A DNA stretch of 64,000 bases from JAQVEM01 sp964610315 (GTDB lineage: Bacteria > Actinomycetota > Humimicrobiia > Humimicrobiales > Humimicrobiaceae). The translations under genes were made by a program, and so were the position numbers. Position 1 is the stretch's first letter. Every line of letters starts with the position of its first letter. The DNA is taken from NCBI GenBank assembly GCA_964610315.1, contig CAZSVM010000004.1:1-64000 (forward strand), given 5' to 3'. The notes under the pieces were generated by a model. The model had not been told where the DNA came from, did not search any database, and saw only the letters and a list, made by a program, of their open reading frames with translations. Below are positions 18,571 through 26,444 of this stretch, one piece after another.

Positions 18571-19911
18571 ATGGTTAGTAAAATTAGGGGTTTGGATAAT
18601 ATAGCAGTTGATGTAAATAAGGTTACCAAAAAATATAGGATTTATCACGAAAAAATACCCAGTCTAAAAAATACTATACTTAAAGGGAAAAGAACCACTT
18701 ATGAAGAATTCCTGGCTTTAGATGATGTGTCCTTTTCTATTAAGCATGGTGAAACCTTTGGAATAATTGGTCCTAATGGTTCAGGTAAAAGTACTCTTTT
18801 AAAACTTATTGCTAATATAATTCAGCCGAATTCTGGAAAAATTACTATAGATGGTACTGTATCTGCGCTATTAGAATTAGGTGCAGGGTTTCATCCTGAT
18901 CTCACAGGTAAGGAGAATATATACATTAATTCTGCTATATTGGGTATGAGAAAAAGAGAAGTGGATAAGAGATTTGATCAAATTGTAAGATTTTCAGAAC
19001 TTGAAAAATTTATTGATACTCCAGTTAAGAATTATTCTTCTGGTATGTATATGCGGCTGGGTTTTTCTATAGCCATAAATGTTAATCCGGATATATTGCT
19101 GGTAGATGAAGTTTTAGCTGTAGGTGATCAGTCATTTCAGGCTAAGTGCTACAAGGTCATATATGACATCATGAAACGGGGTAAAACCATAATAATAGTT
19201 TCTCATGATCTTGAAACCATATCTGATTTATGTAGCAGGGTTGCATTCTTAAAGAATGGTAAAATTGTAGATATGGGGAATCCTGTAATGGTAGTTAGCC
19301 AGTACAGGGCGTATGTCGAAGAACTTGAAAGGAATAGAGCAGAAGACCAGCAAAAGGAGGAAAGAAAAAGGATATTTAAGACAGTTATAGAAAGTAATAG
19401 AAGGATAGTAAGTGGTGAGGATATTGAAAAGTTATCCAGATTGGGTTCAGAGCAAGCCGTAAAAAGATTTGGCTCTGGTGATGCTATGATAACTGATATT
19501 AAGTTACTGGATAAAAATGGAAATAAACTGAACTATTGTAAATATGGTGATGAGGTTAAGATAGTTTTGGATATTAGATTTAATAGGAAAGTTGAAAATC
19601 CAATTTTTGGTGTCAGGATAACTGATTTTAAGGATAATATTGTTTATGGTACCAATACCAGAACCAATAATCTTAAAACCGAAATTTATGACAAAGGTGA
19701 AAGCTTAAGAGTAGATTTTGCCTTTAGAGTAACTCTTGTTGGTGGAAATTACTATGTTACTCCTGCTATAGGTTATAAAGATTTAAGAACTTATTGTGAC
19801 TGGGTTAATAATATGCTTACTATAAATGTTTTAAAGAATGAAAAGGCAGAAGGAATAGCTAATCTTGACTCTGAAATTATACTAGAGAGAAAATCTCATG
19901 AAGGAACCTAG
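18571..19911 (+). CDS. wzt: Polysaccharide ABC transporter ATPase with C-terminal glycan-binding domain
   Basis: A 446-residue ATPase. Walker A GPNGSGKST lies at 67-75, the signature YSSGM at 155-159, Walker B ILLVDE at 175-180 and the H-loop His at 212. After about residue 270 the protein continues into a roughly 140-residue beta-rich Wzt_C domain, the part that recognises the glycan end in ABC-dependent O-antigen export. This domain implies that the exported polymer carries a defined terminal cap, consistent with the methyltransferase two genes upstream. An AGAGGA ribosome-binding site precedes the ATG. The stop overlaps the next gene by 14 bp. Confidence 0.93.
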   Translation: MVSKIRGLDNIAVDVNKVTKKYRIYHEKIPSLKNTILKGKRTTYEEFLALDDVSFSIKHGETFGIIGPNGSGKSTLLKLIANIIQPNSGKITIDGTVSALLELGAGFHPDLTGKENIYINSAILGMRKREVDKRFDQIVRFSELEKFIDTPVKNYSSGMYMRLGFSIAINVNPDILLVDEVLAVGDQSFQAKCYKVIYDIMKRGKTIIIVSHDLETISDLCSRVAFLKNGKIVDMGNPVMVVSQYRAYVEELERNRAEDQQKEERKRIFKTVIESNRRIVSGEDIEKLSRLGSEQAVKRFGSGDAMITDIKLLDKNGNKLNYCKYGDEVKIVLDIRFNRKVENPIFGVRITDFKDNIVYGTNTRTNNLKTEIYDKGESLRVDFAFRVTLVGGNYYVTPAIGYKDLRTYCDWVNNMLTINVLKNEKAEGIANLDSEIILERKSHEGT

Positions 19912-21343
19912 GATAGCTTTAATTATTATAAACTTTAATGGTAGGCCACATCTTGCCCAGTGTCTGGAATCAATTTTTAATCAGACTTATAAGAATTTTT
20001 CAGTGATCATTGTAGATAATAATTCCACAGATGGTAGTGTTTCATTCGTAAAGGAGAACTATCCCGATATAGAATTAGTAGAAAATAAAAAAAATGTAGG
20101 ATTCGGTAAGGCGATAAATAAAGTATTGAAGGAAAAATTGAAAGTTAGTGATTTCAATTTTTTTGGAATACTGAACAATGATATAAAGCTGGATAAAAGA
20201 TGGCTTGAAAACTTAATTAGATACAGCCATAAAAATCCAAAAGCAGGAATATTAAGTGGGAAGATTCTTTTATATCACTGGCCTAAATATATTAACAGCA
20301 CCGGGGTTAATATTAATTATTTTGGATATGGCTGGGACAGGGATTTCTTTGAACTGAATAAAAACTGCGCTCGTGAAAGTGGACCTGTTTTGGCAGTAAC
20401 TGGTTGTGCAACTTTAGTAAAAAAAGAAGTTTTCGAGCAGATTGGTTTATATGATCAAGATTATTTCATGTATTATGAAGATAGTGACCTATGCTTTAGA
20501 ACCTGGAAATATACTGATTTTACAGTAGATTATATAAAAAATGCAATAATTTATCATAAATTTTCTGCTGCTTTAGGTGTTTTTTCGTTGAAGAAACACT
20601 TTTATATAAAAAGATCCCGATTTATTTTTATTCTTAAAAATTTTCCTTTATCTTTTGTAATAAATATATTCCCCAGAATAACCAGGTATGAGTTTAATGA
20701 TTTCATATTGCCGCTGATTAACAGGTTGGATTTTATAAATTTTTTTAGAGAATTTTTTATTTATCTTATATTTCTTATCAGATTTCCATTTTTTGTAATA
20801 AAGAAATTATTTACCAGAAAGAAAGTTAAAGAATGTAATTGGTGGAAAATGTTACATCCAACTTACTTTAAATCTGCTACTAAGAATATAAATCCAGAAT
20901 TTGTAGATATAATAAAACCACATTTTAGAAAATATGGTTCTATATCTAATAGGGTGCTAATGGGAATAAATGATGCCGGTATCGGTAGTGGCTGGTCTAA
21001 TATTATAAATTCAATACCCAGGGGAAGATATCTATTTAACAGAGGTAACTGTAGATTTTCTATAGATTATATAGAAGATAAAAATTATTATCTGCAGATT
21101 CATTATAGGAATTATGAGCATCAGGTTAATAAATTAAGGATATTCGCAAGTAATTTTTTCACTACAATTGATCTAGATTATGGATGGAATACTAAATTTG
21201 TGAAGCTTCCAAACAGTTTGTTAAAAAATGAGAAGCTAGATGTTAATCTGGAGTTGGTAAGAGAAAATCACACCTTTGAGGATTTATTTATAAATGAAAT
21301 TTCAATACTGGCAGAAGATTCAAATTTACTTAGACTGGTTTAA
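19898..21343 (+). CDS. Family 2 glycosyltransferase (WbbL/rhamnosyltransferase-like) with C-terminal accessory domain
   Basis: A 481-residue protein. Residues 1-270 form a GT2 of the WbbL type, with LIIINFNGRPHL, VDNNSTDGS, GFGKAIN, the metal site NND (GILNNDIK) and the later MYYEDSDLCFR motif. A hydrophobic patch near 280-300 leads to a C-terminal beta-rich domain (about 350-481) that resembles small sugar-binding-like extensions. It probably adds rhamnose or a similar sugar to the exported polymer; this is by analogy. Its first codons overlap the Wzt gene, which ties it to the export operon. Confidence 0.85.
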   Translation: MKEPRIALIIINFNGRPHLAQCLESIFNQTYKNFSVIIVDNNSTDGSVSFVKENYPDIELVENKKNVGFGKAINKVLKEKLKVSDFNFFGILNNDIKLDKRWLENLIRYSHKNPKAGILSGKILLYHWPKYINSTGVNINYFGYGWDRDFFELNKNCARESGPVLAVTGCATLVKKEVFEQIGLYDQDYFMYYEDSDLCFRTWKYTDFTVDYIKNAIIYHKFSAALGVFSLKKHFYIKRSRFIFILKNFPLSFVINIFPRITRYEFNDFILPLINRLDFINFFREFFIYLIFLIRFPFFVIKKLFTRKKVKECNWWKMLHPTYFKSATKNINPEFVDIIKPHFRKYGSISNRVLMGINDAGIGSGWSNIINSIPRGRYLFNRGNCRFSIDYIEDKNYYLQIHYRNYEHQVNKLRIFASNFFTTIDLDYGWNTKFVKLPNSLLKNEKLDVNLELVRENHTFEDLFINEISILAEDSNLLRLV

Positions 21344-21345
21344 TT

Positions 21346-22602
21346 ATGGTTAAAAAAAAGAAAAAAAGATGCCTACTTATAGTACACAGATTTTATCCTT
21401 TCGTGGGGGGAGCTGAGCGGCTTTTTTTAAGATGGGCACAGGAATTAAAAAAACTAAACTACAGGGTGGATGTATTTACCACTAATGTTTGGGATAATGA
21501 TTTTTTCCACTTAAGAGAAAGAAGATATATTAAACAAACGAAACAGATAGTAGGAAATGTTTTTATAAGCCGTTTTAGGATATTTCACCCTCCTAATAAA
21601 AATAATTTACTAAAGCTATTTAGCAAGCTTTCTATAAAGTACCTCAAATATGTTATTGGTCTTCCATATATATTCTTACCTGGTTATTATGTTCACATGT
21701 TTTATCTGAAACTAATACCTAATAAATATGACTTTGTATTAGCTGGGGTGTATCCCCATTATTATCTCATATATCCAGCCTTGGTTTATGCTAAGAGTAA
21801 AAATATTCCCTTCATCTGTGTACCTCTTATGCATTTTGGAGAACCAAATTCTAAGGAAAGTTTTGAGCTTTTTTTTAATGATAGAAGCAGAGAAATTTTA
21901 GCTAAGAGCAATCTAATACTGACCCAGACTAAAATGGAAAAAGAAAAGCTGGTCAAATACGGTTATGATAGAGGAAAAATTATAACTTCAGGCATAGGGG
22001 TAGATGTGAATAAGGTAGCAGGAGGAAATGGTACAAAGTTTAGGGAGAAATATAATATAGGTGGTCCTATGGTATTACAAATTTCAACCCAGACCCATGA
22101 TAAAGGTTCACACCACATAGTCGAAGCGATGAAAATAATCTGGGGAAAAAAATTTAATGTAAAGTTAGTACTTATTGGACAAATATTAAAAGATTTTGAG
22201 GATTATATACTACAGCAGGAAGTAGATGTTTTTGAAAATACCATTATCTTAAATTATATAGCCGAACAGGAGAAAAAGGATGCTCTTGATGGCTGTGATA
22301 TTTTTGTAATGGCCTCCAAATCAGAATCTTTTGGTGTTACCTATTCAGAGGCCTGGTTATATAAAAAACCAGTAATTGGTGCGTTCTGCAGTGGAGTTAC
22401 AGAACTTATAGAAGACGGGATAAATGGTTATCTTGTGCCATTTGGGGACAAAGGAATGCTTTCAGAATATATAGTTAAATTACTGGGTGATAAGAATTTA
22501 AGGAATAAAATGGGGACGCGAGGTCACCACAAGGTAATAAACAGTTATACTTGGCAAGAGCGATTGAAAAGTTTTAATAAGGTAATAAAAAGTATAGTAT
22601 AA
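21346..22602 (+). CDS. Family 4 glycosyltransferase
   Basis: A 418-residue GT-B enzyme. The N-terminal half has VHRFYPFVGGAERL, the classic GT4 start with the Gly-Gly-Ala-Glu loop. The C-terminal half has the nucleotide-sugar pocket with ISTQTHDKG and the E-x7-E motif ESFGVTYSE at about 327-335. It starts three bases after the preceding stop and stops nine bases before the next GT4, so the operon continues. A mannosyl- or glucosyltransferase role is usual for this branch, but specificity is not visible. Confidence 0.88.
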   Translation: MVKKKKKRCLLIVHRFYPFVGGAERLFLRWAQELKKLNYRVDVFTTNVWDNDFFHLRERRYIKQTKQIVGNVFISRFRIFHPPNKNNLLKLFSKLSIKYLKYVIGLPYIFLPGYYVHMFYLKLIPNKYDFVLAGVYPHYYLIYPALVYAKSKNIPFICVPLMHFGEPNSKESFELFFNDRSREILAKSNLILTQTKMEKEKLVKYGYDRGKIITSGIGVDVNKVAGGNGTKFREKYNIGGPMVLQISTQTHDKGSHHIVEAMKIIWGKKFNVKLVLIGQILKDFEDYILQQEVDVFENTIILNYIAEQEKKDALDGCDIFVMASKSESFGVTYSEAWLYKKPVIGAFCSGVTELIEDGINGYLVPFGDKGMLSEYIVKLLGDKNLRNKMGTRGHHKVINSYTWQERLKSFNKVIKSIV

Positions 22603-22611
22603 GGAAAGATT

Positions 22612-23796
22612 ATGAGGATAGGGATAGATGTAAGTAGATATTTTGATAAATCAGGGGGAGTGGGAACATATGCAGCAAACCTGCTTAAATATTTACTTAA
22701 AATAGATAAAAATAATGAATATAACGCTTACAGTTTTTTTTACAACTGTTTTCCTCCTGATTGGAAGAATAAAAAAATAATTAATGAGTTTCGAAGGTAC
22801 GGTAAGATAAATTTTTCTCAAATTAATTTACCCATATCAATTTTGTACGGGAAGTGGAGCAATGCTTCTATAGAAAAAAGAGAAAAGCTACTTGGCAGTG
22901 TTGACATAATACATAGTACTGCATATATGATTCCTGAATTATTTAATGCAAGATTGGTAGTAACTGTGCATGATTTGAGTTTTTTAATATTCCCAGAGTA
23001 CCATACTAAAGAAAATTATGAGTTGGTTTTAAGAAATCTTATTTATCTTAATTCAAGACCAGATATGGTAGTTTGTGATTCCCTGCAGACCAAGAAAGAT
23101 GTTATTAAATATTTTCATGTACCTGAGGAAAAATTAACTGTGATCTATTTAGGTGTAGATAATATTTTTAAGGAAGAAATAGATTTAAATTTTAGAAAAA
23201 GAGTATTGGAAAAATATGGATTAACAGATAAATATCTGCTTTGTGTAGCATCTATTGAGCCTAGAAAGAACTTTTTAAGGATAATAAATGCATTTAGTGA
23301 GTTCATAAAGAAAGAGGAATATAAGAGATATAGCCTGATTTGTGTTGGTGGTAGGGGATGGAAAAATACAGAAATCTATTCTCAGGTAAAAAAAGGGGGC
23401 TTAAAAAATAAAATAAAATTTTTGGGATTTGTACAGGAAAGTGAACTTGCAGTTATATATAAACAAGCGGAAATATTTTTATATCCTTCATTGTATGAAG
23501 GTTTTGGCCTACCAGTTCTTGAAGCTATGGCTTGCCAGACTCCGGTTATAACCTCAAATATATCCTCGCTTCCAGAAATTGCTGGTAATGCTGCGATTAT
23601 GGTTAATCCCTGTAGTGAAAAACAAATATATGAAGTAATAATCTATTTGGTAGGTGATGAAAATAAAAGAAAACAATTGATAAATATGGGTTTAGAAAAT
23701 ATTAAAAAATTTAGCTGGGAAAATACAGCAAAACAGACATTAAGTATATATCAACAAATTTATAAAAAATATTGGAATAAAGGAAATATAAATTGA
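22612..23796 (+). CDS. Family 4 glycosyltransferase (mannosyltransferase-like)
   Basis: A 394-residue GT4 with IGIDVSRYFDKSGGVGTY at the N-terminus, HDLSFL, the conserved SIEPRKNF substrate-binding segment and the E-x7-E motif EGFGLPVLE at 296-304. This branch often contains mannosyltransferases that extend ABC-exported glycans. AAGGAAAG precedes the ATG. It is the last gene of the rightward run beginning at 16776. Paralogues of the same layout occur at 25281 and 39853 on the other strand. Confidence 0.88.
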   Translation: MRIGIDVSRYFDKSGGVGTYAANLLKYLLKIDKNNEYNAYSFFYNCFPPDWKNKKIINEFRRYGKINFSQINLPISILYGKWSNASIEKREKLLGSVDIIHSTAYMIPELFNARLVVTVHDLSFLIFPEYHTKENYELVLRNLIYLNSRPDMVVCDSLQTKKDVIKYFHVPEEKLTVIYLGVDNIFKEEIDLNFRKRVLEKYGLTDKYLLCVASIEPRKNFLRIINAFSEFIKKEEYKRYSLICVGGRGWKNTEIYSQVKKGGLKNKIKFLGFVQESELAVIYKQAEIFLYPSLYEGFGLPVLEAMACQTPVITSNISSLPEIAGNAAIMVNPCSEKQIYEVIIYLVGDENKRKQLINMGLENIKKFSWENTAKQTLSIYQQIYKKYWNKGNIN

Positions 23797-24217
23797 ATTA
23801 ATAGTTAAAAAATTATAATCACTGCTTTTAGTAGTATTTATGTTCTACTTAATAATTATTCTAAATTTTGTTAACATAAGTAATGGTTTAGTTGAAATTA
23901 TACATGCTTTCCATTTTTATCAGTAGTAACTAGGTGAACGATATGTTTAGCATAAATGTAATTCACCGGAATATAGCGGAGGGTCTGGCGGATCTGAATC
24001 CTGAAATAAGAATAGAAAGATAGTTTTTGATTTTTATCGAACTAATAGTTCAAAGCTTTATTTTTTTATCCATACTGATCTGCTTTGTTTTTCGAGACCA
24101 GTATGGATAATTATTACGGCATTAATAAGTGTACCATGTATGTATGCAAATCTTCATTAAGGTTACCAGTGTATATATATTCTGGATGTATCAGTATATA
24201 AATTTGCCAGCTAATTA
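23797..24217. other. Intergenic region after the export operon
   Basis: No convincing gene. A 26-codon frame (23943-24023) has AGGTGA six bases before its ATG but is too short to judge. An inverted repeat at 24068-24108 is listed separately. This is also where the strongly AT-rich left part gives way to the less AT-rich middle part. I see no insertion sequence or attachment site at the border. Confidence 0.35.
24068..24108. repeat. Ten-base inverted repeat
   Basis: ATCCATACTG (24068-24077) pairs perfectly with CAGTATGGAT (24099-24108) across a 21-base loop. It lies between the end of the GT4 gene and the end of the leftward small-protein gene, where a shared terminator would be expected. The only T-run (24061-24067) precedes the stem on the plus strand, so it is not a normal intrinsic terminator for either strand. 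Confidence 0.6.
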
Positions 24218-24382
24218 TTAAGCTTTTCTCTTATCCAATAAACCCAAAATAAAACTTACCACACCTACTACCAGTAAAATAATACCCAGCCACATAGACG
24301 GTATTGAAGTTGCTGGAATCAGGGTGAGTATTCCCAGAATAACTACAATGATTGCTGCTATTATAAGTACCGGCTTGCTCAT
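24218..24382 (-). CDS. Small two-helix membrane protein, 54 residues
   Basis: A short gene with strong support. The ATG at 24382 is preceded by a perfect AAGGAGG at normal spacing, and the frame runs 54 codons to TAA. The product begins MSKPVLII and has two hydrophobic segments (about 4-22 and 29-49) separated by an IPATSIPSMW turn, then a basic end (DKRKA). It looks like the small hydrophobic proteins found in many bacterial envelopes, for which I know no reaction. It stands alone on the minus strand, next to a divergent TetR regulator that might control it (inference). Confidence 0.75.
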   Translation of the reverse strand: MSKPVLIIAAIIVVILGILTLIPATSIPSMWLGIILLVVGVVSFILGLLDKRKA

Positions 24383-24594
24383 TATACCTCCTTATTTTAA
24401 GATAATAATAAATACAATCTTAAGGTATGTATTAAAATATTTCAAGAGAAAGATAAATTTCTTTAAAAATATTTTTATAGGATTAGTATTAAATCAGTCA
24501 CTTTATTAATTTTAAAATGTCTTTATGGCTGCAATCTTTATGGGTATAATCTGACTTGCTTTTGCTTTTTACATTTTTTATGAGATGAAATTAT

Positions 24595-24624
24595 TTGATG
24601 AATACCTTTAAAATTGTATATAAT
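24595..24624 (+). promoter_or_regulatory. Promoter for the TetR-family gene
   Basis: TTGATG (24595-24600), an 18-base spacer and a perfect TATAAT (24619-24624) lie 29 bases before the ATG at 24653. TetR proteins commonly repress their own promoter, but I could not see a clear palindromic operator. Confidence 0.5.
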
Positions 24625-24652
24625 AGTAAAACCAGGGAATGAGGAATCTATT

Positions 24653-25234
24653 ATGAAACAGGCACTTAGAGGTAAGACCACTAAAAACAGTATTTTAAAA
24701 GCGGCGGCAATATGCTTTGACGAAAAAGGATATGATAAGACAGATGTTGAGGAAATTTGCCGGAAAGCAAATTTGACCAAAGGCGCCTTTTATCATCATT
24801 TTTCCAGTAAACAGGAACTTTTTATAAAAATGCTGGAGCAGTGGGTAAGAAGATTGGCCGGCAAGCTGGATTCGGATGAGTTTAAATCCAAAAATACACT
24901 AGAATTACTCTTAAGTATTCCTGAAAAATTTAAACCGGTCTTTGAAGAAGTAGACAAACAGCTGCCCATTTTTTTACAGCTATTCATTAAGGCCATTAAC
25001 GATAAAGAATTAAATAAAATGGCGCTGAAATCATATAATGAATTTTTAACTTTTTTTACCGCTATAATAAGAAAAGGAATCAGAGATGGTTCCATTAAAA
25101 AAGTTAAGCCCGATGACGCAGCCAAGATTCTTTTCTCCTTGACCATAGGCCTGCTGATGCAGGGGCTGCTTAATCCTGATGCTGAAGATTGGGTTGAACT
25201 GGCCAGAAAAAGCATATTGATGGTTCTAAAATAA
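24653..25234 (+). CDS. TetR/AcrR-family transcriptional regulator
   Basis: A 193-residue regulator. Residues ~10-56 form the TetR DNA-binding domain (ILKAAAICFDEKGYDKTDVEEIC then LTKGAFYHHFSSKQELF). The all-alpha C-terminal part binds an unknown ligand. The ATG at 24653 follows GAGGA by a normal distance; a TTG at 24614 would start before the -10 element and is rejected. Likely targets are its own gene and the divergent 54-residue membrane protein. It is the only obvious transcription factor in the window and could also influence nearby polysaccharide genes, but nothing in the sequence shows this. Confidence 0.92.
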   Translation: MKQALRGKTTKNSILKAAAICFDEKGYDKTDVEEICRKANLTKGAFYHHFSSKQELFIKMLEQWVRRLAGKLDSDEFKSKNTLELLLSIPEKFKPVFEEVDKQLPIFLQLFIKAINDKELNKMALKSYNEFLTFFTAIIRKGIRDGSIKKVKPDDAAKILFSLTIGLLMQGLLNPDAEDWVELARKSILMVLK

Positions 25235-25280
25235 AAGTTTTTGCAGGTTAATAACCAATAATAATTATTTTAAGTATATT

Positions 25281-26444
25281 TTAAAAAATGCTGCCGTAAA
25301 CGGCCAGCGTACCGGCGGCAGTTTTTTCCCAGCTGAATTTTTGGGATTGAGCCAGCGATCTTTCTTTCAGTTCTTCTTTTAATTCTTTATTTTTAAGAAC
25401 ATTCCATATCTGCTTTCCAAGTTCATCCGCATCTCCTGCGGTTACCATTATTCCGGCATCTCCCACAACTTCTTTAAGAGATGAAGTGTTTGAGGCTATT
25501 ACCGGAAGGCTGCAGCTCATAGCCTCCAGCGGGGGCAGTCCAAAACCTTCAAAAATAGAAGGATAAACAAAAAGTTCGGCCTGGCTGTATATTTGAAGAA
25601 GATCACTATCCGGAACCCTTCTGGTAAATAAAATATCTTCTCGGTATGGGCTGCTTTCCATTTCTCTGTAAGTAGCTTCGCTTTTCCAGCCGGTTCTTCC
25701 GGTTATTACCAGTTTATAATCAAAGCCGGCATCCTTTTGCTTTATAAGGTTGAAAGCTTTAATTAAAGTTATGAAATTCTTCCTGGGTTCGATAGTACCC
25801 ACCGAAAGAATATATTTTTTATTTATTCCGTATTTTTGGAGTATACTTATATCTTTTTCTTTATCGGGTATTTTTTTAAATATATGGTCTGCGGCCAGGT
25901 AAATAACTTCCACCTTTGCCGGATCTGTATTAAAGAATTTGACAATATCATTTTTGGTGCTCAGTGAGTCAGCAATTATTCTCCTGGCGGTCTGTACATT
26001 TCTCTTGACTTCGGCGGTGTATTTTTTTATGAACCAATCGAAATTAAATTCAGGAAATCTCATAAAAGCCAGATCATGGATAGTCAGAATTATATTTCTA
26101 TTTAGAGCAGGGGGGATAAGGTAATCGGGACAGTGTAATATATCGGCCTTAAAACCAGCCAGTTCAAGGGGAGGAAATTTAAACCTGTTCCATAAATCAA
26201 GTTTTTTCCGGGAGGTATTGAAAAGTTTCAGCTCCACTCTACCGTTAAAATCTCTTTTTAGCTTATATACACTCTCGAGATAATCGGTTGAAGTATATCT
26301 TCCAGTCAAAATATAGGTGTTTTTTTTATCGATCTTAAGCAGGTTTTCAATCAGATTGACTATGTACCTTCCGGCGCCGATATCCGGTCCGTGATTTAAT
26401 AGGGAAGATACATCCATTCCAATTCTTAAAGTACTGGCTTTCAT
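25281..26444 (-). CDS. Family 4 glycosyltransferase
   Basis: A 387-residue GT4 of the mannosyltransferase-like branch, with IGMDVSSLL and GAGRYI at the N-terminus, LTIHDLAF, the SVGTIEPRKNF pocket and the E-x7-E motif in EGFGLPPLE. Its ATG overlaps the stop of the upstream fusion glycosyltransferase (ATGA), so the two are co-translated and probably act on the same glycan. Codon usage is visibly richer in G and C than in the first 24 kb. It ends 46 bases from the convergent TetR gene. Confidence 0.9.
   Translation of the reverse strand: MKASTLRIGMDVSSLLNHGPDIGAGRYIVNLIENLLKIDKKNTYILTGRYTSTDYLESVYKLKRDFNGRVELKLFNTSRKKLDLWNRFKFPPLELAGFKADILHCPDYLIPPALNRNIILTIHDLAFMRFPEFNFDWFIKKYTAEVKRNVQTARRIIADSLSTKNDIVKFFNTDPAKVEVIYLAADHIFKKIPDKEKDISILQKYGINKKYILSVGTIEPRKNFITLIKAFNLIKQKDAGFDYKLVITGRTGWKSEATYREMESSPYREDILFTRRVPDSDLLQIYSQAELFVYPSIFEGFGLPPLEAMSCSLPVIASNTSSLKEVVGDAGIMVTAGDADELGKQIWNVLKNKELKEELKERSLAQSQKFSWEKTAAGTLAVYGSIF

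Noticed and set aside
23943..24023. A 26-codon frame with AGGTGA before its ATG
   Set aside because: Too short and featureless to call a gene without conservation data.
24068..24108. Ten-base inverted repeat considered as an intrinsic terminator
   Set aside because: The T-run is on the wrong side for the plus strand, and the minus strand has A residues after the stem, so neither direction fits an intrinsic terminator.
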